Counted from the first letter of the stretch, positions 18,101-31,424 are shown. The stretch is 64,000 nt of DNA from Eledone cirrhosa (GCA_964016885.1 OZ024743.1:186110755-186174754); one strand, 5' to 3'. The notes: generated by a model from the letters alone, not told the origin. Numbers and translations: made by a program.

Positions 18101-21100
18101 CATTACTATCCTACTTAAGTCTTATCCCACTACATTACTATCCTACAACAGTCTTATCCCACTACATTACTATCCTACAACAGTCTTATCCCACTACATT
18201 ACTATTCTACTTAAGTCTTATCCTACTACATTACTATCCTACTTAAGTCATATCCCACTACATTACTATCCTTAAGTCTTATCCCACTACATTACTATTC
18301 TACTTAAGTCTTATCCCACTACATTACTATCCTACTTAAGTCTTATCCCACTACATTACTATCCTACAACAGTCTTATCCCACTACATTACTATCCTACT
18401 TAAGTCTTATCCCACTACATTACTATCCTACAACAGTCTTATTCCACTACATTACTATCCTACTTAAGTCTTATCCTACTACATTACTATTCTACTTAAG
18501 TCTTATCCCACTACATTACTATCCTACAACAGTCTTATCCCACTACATTACTATCCTACTTAAGTCTTATCCCACTACATTACTATTTTACTTAAGTCTT
18601 ATCCCACTACATTACTATTCTACTTAAGTCTTATTACACTACATTACTATCCTACTTAAGTCTTATCCCACTACATTACTATTCTACTTAAGTCTTATCC
18701 CACTACATTACTATTCTACTTAAGTCTTATTCCACTACATTACTATCCTACAACAGTCTTATCCCACTACATTACTATTCTACTTAAGTCTTATCCCACT
18801 ACATTACTATCCTACAACAGTCTTATCCCACTGCATTACTATTCTACTTAAGTCTTATCCCACTACATTACTATTCTTCTTAAGTCTTATCCCACTACAT
18901 TACTATCCTACAACAGTCTTATCCCACTACATTACCAATCTACTTAAGTCTTATCCCACTACATTACTATCCTACTTAAGTCTTATACCACTACATTACT
19001 ATCCTACAACAGTCTTATCCCACTACATTACTATCCTACAACAGTCTTATCCCACTACATTACTATCCTCCAACAGTCTTATCCCACTACATTACTATTC
19101 TACTTAAGTCTTATTCCACTACATTACTATCCTACAACAGTCTTATCCCACTACATTACTATCCTACAACAGTCTTATCCCACTACATTACTATCCTACA
19201 ACAGTCTTATCCCACTACATTACTATTCTACAACAGTCTTATTCCACTACATTACTATTCTACTTAAGTCTTATTCCACTACATTACTATCCTACAACAG
19301 TCTTATCCCACTACATTACTATCCTACAACAGTCTTATCCCACTACATTACTATCCTACAACAGTCTTATCCCACTACATTACTATTCTACTTAAGTCTT
19401 ATCCCACTACATTACTATTCTACTTAAGTCTTATCCCACTACATTACTATCCCACTACCTAACTATTCTACTTAAGTCTTATCCCACTACATTACTATCC
19501 TACAACAGTCTTATCCCACCACATTACTATTCTACTTAAGTCTTATCCCACTACATTACTATTCTACTTAAGTCTTATCCCACTACATTACTATCCTACA
19601 ACAGTCTTATCCCACCACATTACTATTCTACTTAAGTCTTATCCCACTACATTACTATTCTACTTAAGTCTTATCCCACTACATTACTATCCCACTACAT
19701 TACTATTCTACTTAAGTCTTATCCCACTACTTTACTATTCTACTTAAGTCTTATCCCACTACATTACTATCCTACAAAAGTCTTATCCCACTACATTACT
19801 ATTCTACTTAAGTCTTATTCCACTACATTACTATCCTACAACAGTCTTATCCCACTACATTACTATTCTACTTAAGTCTTATCCCACTACATTACTATTC
19901 TACTTAAGTCTTATCCCACTACTTTACTATCTTACTTAAGTCTTATCCCACTACATTACTATCCTACAACAGTCTTATCCCACTACATTACTATCCTACA
20001 ACAGTCTTATTCCACTACATTACTATTCTACTTAAGTCTTATCCCACTACATTACTATTCTACAACAGTCTTATCCCACTACATTACTATTCTACTTAAG
20101 TCTTATCCCACTACTTTACTATCCTACTTAAGTCTTATCCCACTACATTACTATCCTACAACAGTCTTATCCCACTACATTACTATCCTACAACAGTCTT
20201 ATCCCACTACATTACTATTCTACTTAAGTCTTATTCCACTACATTACTATCCTACTTAAGTCTTATCCCACTACATTACTATCCTACTTAAGTCTTATCC
20301 CACTATATTACTATCCTACAACAGTCTTATCCCACTACATTACTATCCTACTTAAGTCTTATCCCACTACATTACTATCCTACTTAAGTCTTATCCCACT
20401 ACATTACTATCCTACAACAGTCTTATCCCACTACATTACTATCCTACAACAGTCTTATCCCACTACATTACTATTCTACTTAAGTCTTATCCTACTACAT
20501 TACTATCCTACTTAAGTCATATCCCACTACATTACTATCCTACTTAAGTCTTATCCCACTACATTACTATTCTACTTAAGTCTTATCCCACTACATTACT
20601 ATCCTACTTAAGTCTTATCCCACTACATTACTATCCTACAACAGTCTTATCCCACTACATTACTATCCTACTTAAGTCTTATCCCACTACATTACTATTC
20701 TACTTAAGTCTTATCCCACTACATTACTATCCTACAACAGTCTTATCCCACCACATTACTATTCTACTTAAGTCTTATCCCACTACATTACTATTCTACT
20801 TAAGTCTTATCCCACTACATTACTATCCCACTACATTACTATTCTACTTAAGTCTTATCCCACTACTTTACTATTCTACTTAAGTCTTATCCCACTACAT
20901 TACTATCCTACAACAGTCTTATCCCACTACATTACTATTCTACTTAAGTCTTATTCCACTACATTACTATTCTACTTAAGTCTTATCCCACTACATTACT
21001 ATCCTACTTAAGTCTTATCCCACTACATTACTATCCTACAACAGTCTTATCCCACTACATTACTATCCTACAACAGTCTTATCCCACTACATTACTATTC

Positions 21101-22155
21101 TACTTAAGTCTTATTCCACTACATTACTATTCTACTTAAGTCTTATCCCACTACATTACTATCCTACTTAAGTCTTATCCCACTACATTACTATTCTACT
21201 TAAGTCTTATCCCACTACATTACTATCCTACTTAAGTCTTATCCCACTACATTACTATTCTACTTAAGTCTTATCCCACTACATTACTATCCTACAACAG
21301 TCTTATCCCACTACATTACTATTCTACTTAAGTCTTATCCCACTACATTACTGTCCTACAACAGTCTTATCCCACTGCATTACTATTCTACAACAGTCTT
21401 ATCCCACTACATTACTATCCTACAACACTCTTATCCCACTACATTACTATCCTACTTAAGTCTTATCCCACTACATTACTATCCTACAACAGTCTTATCC
21501 CACTACATTACTATTCTACTTAAGTCTTATCCCACTACATTACTATCCTACAACAGTCTTATCCCACTACATTACTATTCTACAACAGTCTTATCCCACT
21601 ACATTACTATCCTACAACAGTCTTATCCCACTACATTACTATCCTACAACAGTCTTATCCCACTACATTACTATCCTACCACAGTCTTATCCCACTACAT
21701 TACTATTCTACAACAGTCTTATCCCACTACATTACTATCCTACAACAGTCTTATCCCACTACATTACTATCCTACAACAGTCTTATTCCACTACATTACT
21801 ATTCTACTTAAGTCTTATCCCACTACATTACTATTCTACAACAGTCTTATCCCACTACATTACTATTCTACAACAGTCTTATCCCACTACATTACTATCC
21901 TACAACAGTCTTATCCCACTACATTACTATCCTACAACAGTCTTATCCCACTACATTACTATCCTACCACAGTCTTATCCCACTACATTACTATTCTACA
22001 ACAGTCTTATTCCACTACATTACTATCCTACAACAGTCTTATCCCACTACATTACTATCCTACAACAGTCTTATCCCACTACATTACTATCCTACAACAG
22101 TCTTATCCCACTACATTACTATCCTACTTAAGTCTTATTCCACTACATTACTATC
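143..22155 (+). repeat. Higher-order repeat blocks within the satellite
   Basis: Rare point variants recur in fixed order and spacing, so the array is built from long multi-monomer blocks. The variant CTAGAAC occurs at 143, 4495, 9759, 14591, 17311 and 22156. In all six cases the variant CTTATG follows with its ATG exactly 294 bp downstream (437, 4789, 10053, 14885, 17605, 22450). Block lengths are 4352, 5264, 4832, 2720 and 4845 bp, nearly all multiples of 32 or 16. The first block also carries a local 224-bp (7-monomer) duplication that repeats the second marker at 661. The 4845-bp block carries a 3-bp deletion near 18270. Blocks are almost identical outside the length changes, which points to recent amplification by unequal exchange. 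Confidence 0.9.
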
Positions 22156-25100
22156 CTAGAACAGTCTTATTCCACTACATTACTATCCTACTTAAGTCTT
22201 ATCCCACTACATTACTATCCTACTTAAGTCTTATTCCTCTATATTACTATCCTACAACAGTCTTATTCCACTACATTACTATCCTACAATAGTCTTATCC
22301 CACTACATTACTATTCTACTTAAGTCTTATTCCACTACATTACTATTCTACTTAAGTCTTATCCCACTACATTACTATCCTACAACAGTCTTATCCCACT
22401 ACATTACTATTCTACTTAAGTCTTATCCCACTACATTACTATCCTACTTATGTCTTATCCCACTACATTACTATTCTACTTAAGTCTTATCTCACTACAT
22501 TACTATCCTACAACAGTCTTATCCCACTACATTACTATTCTACTTAAGTCTTATCCCACTACATTACTATTCTACTTAAGTCTTATCCCACTACATTACT
22601 ATCCTACAACAGTCTTATCCCACTACATTACTATTCTACTTAAGTCTTATCCCACTACATTACTATCCTACTTAAGTCTTATCCGACTACATTACTATCC
22701 TATAACAGTCTTATCCCACTACATTACTATCCTACAACAGTCTTATCCCACTACATTACTATCCTATAACAGTCTTATCCCACTACATTACTATTCTACT
22801 TAAGTCTTATTCCACTACATTACTATCCTACTTAAGTCTTATCCCACTACATTACTATCCTACTTAAGTCTTATCCCACTATATTACTATCCTACTTAAG
22901 TCTTATCCCACTACATTACTATCCTACTTAAGTCTTATCCCACTACATTACTATCCTACTTAAGTCTTATCCCACTACATTACTATCCTACAACAGTCTT
23001 ATCCCACTACATTACTATCCTACAACAGTCTTATCCCACTACATTACTATTCTACTTAAGTCTTATCCTACTACATTACTATCCTACTTAAGTCATATCC
23101 CACTACATTACTATCCTACTTAAGTCTTATCCCACTACATTACTATTCTACTTAAGTCTTATCCCACTACATTACTATCCTACTTAAGTCTTATCCCACT
23201 ACATTACTATCCTACAACAGTCTTATCCCACTACATTACTATCCTACTTAAGTCTTATCCCACTACATTACTATCCTACAACAGTCTTATTCCACTACAT
23301 TACTATCCTACTTAAGTCTTATCCTACTACATTACTATTCTACTTAAGTCTTATCCCACTACATTACTATCCTACAACAGTCTTATCCCACTACATTACT
23401 ATCCTACTTAAGTCTTATCCCACTACATTACTATTTTACTTACGTCTTATCCCACTACATTACTATTCTACTTAAGTCTTATTACACTACATTACTATCC
23501 TACTTAAGTCTTATCCCACTACATTACTATTCTACTTAAGTCTTATCCCACTACATTACTATTCTACTTAAGTCTTATTCCACTACATTACTATCCTACA
23601 ACAGTCTTATCCCACTACATTACTATTCTACTTAAGTCTTATCCCACTACATTACTATCCTACAACAGTCTTATCCCACTGCATTACTATTCTACTTAAG
23701 TCTTATCCCACTACATTACTATTCTTCTTAAGTCTTATCCCACTACATTACTATCCTACAACAGTCTTATCCCACTACATTACCATTCTACTTAAGTCTT
23801 ATCCCACTACATTACTATCCTACTTAAGTCTTATACCACTACATTACTATCCTACAACAGTCTTATCCCACTACATTACTATCCTACAACAGTCTTATCC
23901 CACTACATTACTATCCTCCAACAGTCTTATCCCACTACATTACTATTCTACTTAAGTCTTATTCCACTACATTACTATCCTACAACAGTCTTATCCCACT
24001 ACATTACTATCCTACAACAGTCTTATCCCACTACATTACTATCCTACAACAGTCTTATCCCACTACATTACTATTCTACAACAGTCTTATTCCACTACAT
24101 TACTATTCTACTTAAGTCTTATTCCACTACATTACTATCCTACAACAGTCTTATCCCACTACATTACTATCCTACAACAGTCTTATCCCACTACATTACT
24201 ATCCTACAACAGTCTTATCCCACTACATTACTATTCTACTTAAGTCTTATCCCACTACATTACTATTCTACTTAAGTCTTATCCCACTACATTACTATCC
24301 CACTACCTAACTATTCTACTTAAGTCTTATCCCACTACATTACTATCCTACAACAGTCTTATCCCACCACATTACTATTCTACTTAAGTCTTATCCCACT
24401 ACATTACTATTCTACTTAAGTCTTATCCCACTACATTACTATCCTACAACAGTCTTATCCCACCACATTACTATTCTACTTAAGTCTTATCCCACTACAT
24501 TACTATTCTACTTAAGTCTTATCCCACTACATTACTATCCCACTACATTACTATCCCACTACATTACTATTCTACTTAAGTCTTATCCCACTACTTTACT
24601 ATTCTACTTAAGTCTTATCCCACTACATTACTATCCTACAAAAGTCTTATCCCACTACATTACTATTCTACTTAAGTCTTATTCCACTACATTACTATCC
24701 TACAACAGTCTTATCCCACTACATTACTATTCTACTTAAGTCTTATCCCACTACATTACTATTCTACTTAAGTCTTATCCCACTACTTTACTATCTTACT
24801 TAAGTCTTATCCCACTACATTACTATCCTACAACAGTCTTATCCCACTACATTACTATCCTACAACAGTCTTATTCCACTACATTACTATTCTACTTAAG
24901 TCTTATCCCACTACATTACTATTCTACAACAGTCTTATCCCACTACATTACTATTTTACTTAAGTCTTATCCCACTACTTTACTATCCTACTTAAGTCTT
25001 ATCCCACTACATTACTATCCTACAACAGTCTTATCCCACTACATTACTATCCTACAACAGTCTTATCCCACTACATTACTATTCTACTTAAGTCTTATTC

Positions 25101-28100
25101 CACTACATTACTATCCTACTTAAGTCTTATCCCACTACATTACTATCCTACTTAAGTCTTATCCCACTATATTACTATCCTACAACAGTCTTATCCCACT
25201 ACATTACTATCCTACTTAAGTCTTATCCCACTACATTACTATCCTACTTAAGTCTTATCCCACTACATTACTATCCTACAACAGTCTTATCCCACTACAT
25301 TACTATCCTACAACAGTCTTATCCCACTACATTACTATTCTACTTAAGTCTTATCCTACTACATTACTATCCTACTTAAGTCATATCCCACTACATTACT
25401 ATCCTACTTAAGTCTTATCCCACTACATTACTATTCTACTTAAGTCTTATCCCACTACATTACTATCCTACTTAAGTCTTATCCCACTACATTACTATCC
25501 TACAACAGTCTTATCCCACTACATTACTATCCTACAACAGTCTTATCCCACTACATTACTATTCTACAACAGTCTTATTCCACTACATTACTATTCTACT
25601 TAAGTCTTATTCCACTACATTACTATCCTACAACAGTCTTATCCCACTACATTACTATCCTACAACAGTCTTATCCCACTACATTACTATCCTACAACAG
25701 TCTTATCCCACTACATTACTATTCTACTTAAGTCTTATCCCACTACATTACTATTCTACTTAAGTCTTATCCCACTACATTACTATCCCACTACCTAACT
25801 ATTCTACTTAAGTCTTATCCCACTACATTACTATCCTACAACAGTCTTATCCCACCACATTACTATTCTACTTAAGTCTTATCCCACTACATTACTATTC
25901 TACTTAAGTCTTATCCCACTACATTACTATCCTACAACAGTCTTATCCCACCACATTACTATTCTACTTAAGTCTTATCCCACTACATTACTATTCTACT
26001 TAAGTCTTATCCCACTACATTACTATCCCACTACATTACTATTCTACTTAAGTCTTATCCCACTACATTACTATCCTACAAAAGTCTTATCCCACTACAT
26101 TACTATTCTACTTAAGTCTTATTCCACTACATTACTATCCTACAACAGTCTTATCCCACTACATTACTATTCTACTTAAGTCTTATCCCACTACATTACT
26201 ATTCTACTTAAGTCTTATCCCACTACTTTACTATCCTACTTAAGTCTTATCCCACTACATTACTATCCTACAACAGTCTTATCCCACTACATTACTATCC
26301 TACAACAGTCTTATTCCACTACATTACTATTCTACTTAAGTCTTATCCCACTACATTACTATTCTACAACAGTCTTATCCCACTACATTACTATTCTACT
26401 TAAGTCTTATCCCACTACTTTACTATCCTACTTAAGTCTTATCCCACTACATTACTATCCTACAACAGTCTTATCCCACTACATTACTATCCTACAACAG
26501 TCTTATCCCACTACATTACTATTCTACTTAAGTCTTATTCCACTACATTACTATCCTACTTAAGTCTTATCCCACTACATTACTATCCTACTTAAGTCTT
26601 ATCCCACTATATTACTATCCTACAACAGTCTTATCCCACTACATTACTATCCTACTTAAGTCTTATCCCACTACATTACTATCCTACTTAAGTCTTATCC
26701 CACTACATTACTATCCTACAACAGTCTTATCCCACTACATTACTATCCTACAACAGTCTTATCCCACTACATTACTATTCTACTTAAGTCTTATCCTACT
26801 ACATTACTATCCTACTTAAGTCATATCCCACTACATTACTATCCTACTTAAGTCTTATCCCACTACATTACTATTCTACTTAAGTCTTATCCCACTACAT
26901 TACTATCCTACTTAAGTCTTATCCCACTACATTACTATCCTACAACAGTCTTATCCCACTACATTACTATCCTACTTAAGTCTTATCCCACTACATTACT
27001 ATCCTACAACAGTCTTATTCCACTACATTACTATCCTACTTAAGTCTTATCCTACTACATTACTATTCTACTTAAGTCTTATCCCACTACATTACTATCC
27101 TACAACAGTCTTATCCCACTACATTACTATCCTACTTAAGTCTTATCCCACTACATTACTATTTTACTTAAGTCTTATCCCACTACATTACTATTCTACT
27201 TAAGTCTTATTACACTACATTACTATCCTACTTAAGTCTTATCCCACTACATTACTATTCTACTTAAGTCTTATCCCACTACATTACTATTCTACTTAAG
27301 TCTTATTCCACTACATTACTATCCTACAACAGTCTTATCCCACTACATTACTATTCTACTTAAGTCTTATCCCACTACATTACTATCCTACAACAGTCTT
27401 ATCCCACTACATTACTATTCTACTTAAGTCTTATCCCACTACATTACTATTCTTCTTAAGTCTTATCCCACTACATTACTATCCTACAACAGTCTTATCC
27501 CACTACATTACCATTCTACTTAAGTCTTATCCCACTACATTACTATCCTACTTAAGTCTTATACCACTACATTACTATCCTACAACAGTCTTATCCCACT
27601 ACATTACTATCCTACAACAGTCTTATCCCACTACATTACTATCCTACAACAGTCTTATCCCACTACATTACTATTCTACTTAAGTCTTATTCCACTACAT
27701 TACTATCCTACAACAGTCTTATCCCACTACATTACTATCCTACAACAGTCTTATCCCACTACATTACTATCCTACAACAGTCTTATCCCACTACATTACT
27801 ATTCTACAACAGTCTTATTCCACTACATTACTATTCTACTTAAGTCTTATCCCACTACATTACTATCCTACAACAGTCTTATCCCACTACATTACTATCC
27901 TACAACAGTCTTATCCCACTACATTACTATCCTACAACAGTCTTATCCCACTACATTACCATTCTACTTAAGTCTTATCCCACTACATTACTATCCTACT
28001 TAAGTCTTATACCACTACATTACTATCCTACAACAGTCTTATCCCACTACATTACTATCCTACAACAGTCTTATCCCACTACATTACTATCCTACAACAG

Positions 28101-29456
28101 TCTTATCCCACTACATTACTATTCTACAACAGTCTTATTCCACTACATTACTATTCTACTTAAGTCTTATCCCACTACATTACTATCCTACAACAGTCTT
28201 ATCCCACTACATTACTATCCTACAACAGTCTTATCCCACTACATTACTATCCCACTACCTAACTATTCTACTTAAGTCTTATCCCACTACATTACTATCC
28301 TACAACAGTCTTATCCCACTACATTACTATCCTACAACAGTCTTATCCCACTACATTACTATCCTACAACAGTCTTATCCCACTACATTACTATTCTACA
28401 ACAGTCTTATTCCACTACATTACTATTCTACTTAAGTCTTATTCCACTACATTACTATCCTACAACAGTCTTATCCCACTACATTACTATCCTACAACAG
28501 TCTTATCCCACTACATTACTATCCTACAACAGTCTTATCCCACCACATTACTATTCTACTTAAGTCTTATCCCACTACATTACTATTCTACTTAAGTCTT
28601 AGCCCACTACATTACTATCCTACAACAGTCTTATCCCACCACATTACTATTCTACTTAAGTCTTATCCCACTACATTACTATTCTACTTAAGTCTTATCC
28701 CACTACATTACTATCCCACTACATTACTATTCTACTTAAGTCTTATCCCACTACTTTACTATTCTACTTAAGTCTTATCCCACTACATTACTATCCTACA
28801 ACAGTCTTATCCCACTACATTACTATTCTACTTAAGTCTTATCCCACCACATTACTATTCTACTTAAGTCTTATCCCACTACATTACTATTCTACTTAAG
28901 TCTTATCCCACTACATTACTATCCCACTACATTACTATTCTACTTAAGTCTTATCCCACTACTTTACTATTCTACTTAAGTCTTATCCCACTACATTACT
29001 ATCCTACAACAGTCTTATCCCACTACATTACTATTCTACTTAAGTCTTATTCCACTACATTACTATTCTACTTAAGTCTTATCCCACTACATTACTATCC
29101 TACTTAAATCTTATCCCACTACATTACTATCCTACAACAGTCTTATCCCACTACATTACTATCCTACAACAGTCTTATCCCACTACATTACTATTCTACT
29201 TAAGTCTTATTCCACTACATTACTATTCTACTTAAGTCTTATCCCACTACATTACTATCCTACTTAAGTCTTATCCCACTACATTACTATTCTACTTAAG
29301 TCTTATCCCACTACATTACTATCCTACTTAAGTCTTATCCCACTACATTACTATTCTACTTAAGTCTTATCCCACTACATTACTATTCTACTTAAGTCTT
29401 ATCCCACTACATTACTATCCTACAACAGTCTTATCCCACTACATTACTATCCTACT
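22156..29456 (+). repeat. Right-terminal satellite block with shorter internal duplications
   Basis: The last block lacks any further CTAGAAC variant but carries shorter repeats. The variant GTCATATC appears at 23092, 25380 and 26820, spaced 2288 and 1440 bp. Homologous intervals elsewhere are 2272 bp (10695-12967) and 2269 bp (18247-20516). The differences from 2272 are explained by an extra 16-bp half unit near 24540 and the 3-bp deletion near 18270. The half-unit variant containing CTACCTAAC recurs at about 24300, 25790 and 28250. Monomers stay close to consensus up to the last unit at 29456, so the edge is abrupt, without a long zone of decayed monomers. Confidence 0.85.
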
Positions 29457-29804
29457 GTTTCGCTATTACACTTATGAATGTCAAACTTCACATTTGCTGT
29501 TTGATCCTCTCTCAGACGTGCATAATAAAGAAGTGAATTGGATCATTTATGGCTTGGATTAATTAATATTTTGGGAGTAAATCTGGAATCCCTTTCTTCT
29601 TGTTTAGTTCCTATTATTGCTGTTCCTAATAGACGAACCTGAATATCTATGTCCATTTACAGACATGCCTAATATCCCCACTGGTTTATTGTTTATTTGA
29701 AATTGATAACATATTTGGTATTATTTCTTTTCAACTACTGGTTAAAGTATAGTCTTTTCTAATTTGCAGTTCAATTCTTTTTGCTGTTGTCTATTTATGT
29801 ATGT
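29457..29804. other. Spacer at the satellite edge, no feature seen
   Basis: AT-rich unique-looking sequence immediately right of the array. I see no exon with coding potential, no tRNA-like boxes and no similarity to other parts of the window. If the CHCHD3-like gene downstream is intact, this is intron. Confidence 0.5.
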
Positions 29805-30083
29805 ATAGACCTGTAACTTCTGATGGAGTTGTAGGGGCACTGTCATGACACTTAGTGTGTCTTTGACACTTTAAACCTTGCAGAGCCCATCTCCTTTCTT
29901 TTAGTTTCTTCTAGAGAGAGAGAGAGAGAGAGAGAGAATGAGAATAGACCCCAGTTCTGAACTGGTATTTTTTTTTTTATTGATCTCTTAAAGATGGAAA
30001 ATAATGTTCACTTTGATGGAATTTAAACTCAGAAAGCTGGGACAAATATCACAAAGCGTTCCGTCTGCCAATTCATCGCCTAC
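29805..30083 (-). mobile_element. tRNA-derived SINE copy, decayed
   Basis: Read on the minus strand, this begins with a tRNA-like head ending in the B-box-like TGAGTTTAAATTCC. It continues through a body that matches the copy at 32526-32808: ACCAGT..GAACTGG, then GGGCTCTGCAAGG, then a terminal piece about GTCATGACAGTGCCCC. A (GA)n run at 29913-29937 and an A/T homopolymer near 29970 interrupt it. The head resembles the cephalopod SINE class whose consensus includes TGAGTTCAAATTCCGCC. Both copies are well diverged, so they are old. The assignment rests on the shared order of blocks in the two copies. Confidence 0.65.
29913..29937. repeat. (AG)12 microsatellite
   Basis: Pure AG dinucleotide run inside the SINE relic. 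Confidence 0.95.
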
Positions 30084-30098
30084 TATTGTGTATATATG

Positions 30099-30382
30099 TG
30101 GAAGCATGTGGCCTCGTGGTAAGGGTGTTGGACTTATGATCATAATGTTGTGGGTTTGATTCCTGGTCTGGGTTGCGTGTTGTGTTCTTGAGCAAAACTC
30201 TTCATTTCATGTTGCTTCAGTACACTTAGCTGCAAAAAAGTACCAGCAATAGCTGGGGGTTTAACCTGGCGATGGACTGGCGTTCTGTCCAGGGGGAAGT
30301 CGTGTACTCTCAGTCACTTCATGCCATAAAACCAGGATAAGCACCAGCCTAACAAGCCTTAAAATAATAATAATAATAATAA
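30099..30382 (+). mobile_element. tRNA-derived SINE with (AAT)n tail
   Basis: A tRNA-like head carries an A box at 30109-30120 (TGGCCTCGTGGT) and a B box at 30153-30163 (GGTTTGATTCC), the RNA polymerase III internal promoter elements. A body of about 200 bp and an (AAT)n tail at 30361-30382 follow. The head is the same class as the SINEs at 47637-48322, but the 3' half differs. Its tail abuts the (AAT)n of the oppositely oriented CR1-like LINE, so the two elements lie tail to tail. The head would not fold into a functional tRNA, so it is not a tRNA gene. Confidence 0.8.
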
Positions 30383-31095
30383 TGAAATTATTGTGTAAAG
30401 TGCTCAGGTGCACTACAACTCGTCAATATAGTACATAGAATAATACACAAATGCCAGGGAAGTACATGTTTGTATGTGTTAGCTGTAGTGTTGGCGGATC
30501 TCGGGAAGCATGGAGGCCTTAAAGGATGCAGCGTCTCGACAGCTAACAACTGATGCAGGTAGTTTGTTCCATGCTTCAGCAACTCTGAGCGTGAAAAAAT
30601 GTTTCCGAAAGTCATGGGAACTGTGCTGTTTTCTTACTTTGTGGGCATGTCCACGTGTGTTAGACACATGGAAATCGAAAAGGCACTCAGGGTTGTTGTT
30701 GGCAACATGGTTAACAATTTTGTGGGTGTTCACCAAGTCAGTTGCCAGGCGTCGGAGCTTCAATGAATCCATGCCCAGGGAAGCAAGGCGATCAGAGTAT
30801 GGTAGATGCCTGATGGAGGGTATTCGCTTGGTTGCACGTCTCTGAACAGTTTCCAGGCGGTCAATGTCCTGAGCAAGATAGGGGTTCCAGACTGGTGATG
30901 CAAATTCTAAGTGTGGTCGCACCATAGCTGTATACAGCCTTAAATAGATATCTGGAGAGCGGCTGACAAAGGTCTTGCTGAGTGATGCTAAGACACCCTC
31001 GGCCCTCTTGACAATTTTAGAGACGTGCCTCGTCCAACGCAAATCGCTGCTGACCGTAATGCCCAGGTCACGTTCACAGGAAGACTTCTTGATAT
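30383..31095 (-). mobile_element. CR1/L2-group LINE 3' end, 5'-truncated (RT C-terminal region)
   Basis: The minus-strand frame (open from 31042 or just upstream to 30479) encodes the region C-terminal to the RT palm of CR1-like non-LTR elements. Visible blocks are MVRPHLEFASPVWNPY, ETVQRRATKRIP and a late WNKLP. About 100 bp of 3' UTR follows and ends in (ATT)n, a common CR1-group tail. The catalytic YxDD is absent because the copy is 5'-truncated near 31095. The frame is open for about 200 codons, so this copy is young. The last 190 bp are nearly identical to 62723-62912. It lies antisense, about 90 bp upstream of the splice acceptor of the CHCHD3-like exon. Confidence 0.88.
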
Positions 31096-31184
31096 TAGTG
31101 CTGTTTCAATGGCTTAAGGCAGACTTTTTTAGACTATTGTGTATAACCTAGGCAATTCATTTTATTTTGTTGTGTTAATTACAG

Positions 31185-31320
31185 AAAACATGTTGAGGCT
31201 CCTGTTTGTGAAGATCTGCAACTCAAAGTACTGGAATGTTACCGCAGTAATCAGTCCTATCCTCTGAACTGTTCAACTGAAGTACATGCCTTTGCTACAG
31301 CTGTCGACCAAGCAAGACAA
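31185..31320 (+). CDS. CHCHD3: Penultimate coding exon of a CHCHD3/MIC19-like gene
   Basis: A 136-bp exon bounded by a pyrimidine-rich acceptor ending TTAATTACAG (31184) and a donor GTAGGC (31321). It completes a split codon with one base and then encodes 45 residues, including PVCEDLQLKVLECYRSN, LNCSTEVHAF and AVDQARQ. This matches the C-terminal CHCH domain of MIC19 (CHCHD3) and its paralogue CHCHD6. In the known family, this subunit of the mitochondrial MICOS complex sits in the intermembrane space and supports crista junctions. The first CX9C motif is complete. The third Cys is present, but the expected fourth is Ala (FATAV where the human protein has YMHCV). Only one CX9C pair can therefore form here, unless the base is an error. 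Upstream exons (N-terminal and coiled-coil parts) are not in the window. Confidence 0.83.
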
Positions 31321-31424
31321 GTAGGCTAACTCTCTTTTTAATCAATTTTATTTTCACTAATCTATGAATGCTTCAGTTATTGATATGTAAACAAGTTAAT
31401 GTGTTTTTTTATATATTAAAAAAA

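Larger units (their letters stand above)
1..29456 (+). repeat. 32-bp satellite array (about 920 monomers, right edge in window)
   Basis: Uninterrupted tandem array of a 32-bp monomer. It reads CTTATCCCACTACATT then ACTATCCTACAACAGT (type A), or ACTATTCTACTTAAGT in the second half (type B). The main variable sites are C/T before CTAC, the block CAACAG versus CTTAAG, and TCCCAC versus TTCCAC. Type B creates the perfect 8-bp palindrome ACTTAAGT, which type A lacks. The monomer has no CpG and only one G per 32 bases on this strand (11 C to 1 G in type A), so strand skew is extreme. A 16-bp half unit (CCCACTACATTACTAT) is occasionally duplicated, for example near 2957, 8190, 11900, 24300 and 28250. 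The array is still running at base 1 and ends at 29456, where the sequence becomes GTTTCGCTATT. Open frames inside it are artefacts: three monomers make 96 bp, or a 32-residue peptide period. I do not recognise the satellite as a named family. Confidence 0.98.

Noticed and set aside
437..22803. Open frames of 85-122 codons with a 32-residue peptide period in the satellite
   Set aside because: They follow from the 32-bp period (three monomers make 96 bp) and from type A monomers having no stop in any plus frame. Type B creates TAA in one phase. There is no promoter, start context or codon conservation.
1..29456. CRISPR array
   Set aside because: The unit is a contiguous satellite without unique spacers, and the window is animal DNA.
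1..29456. Telomeric repeat
   Set aside because: The monomer contains no TTAGGG or TTAGG-type unit; CCTAC occurs only once per 32 bp.
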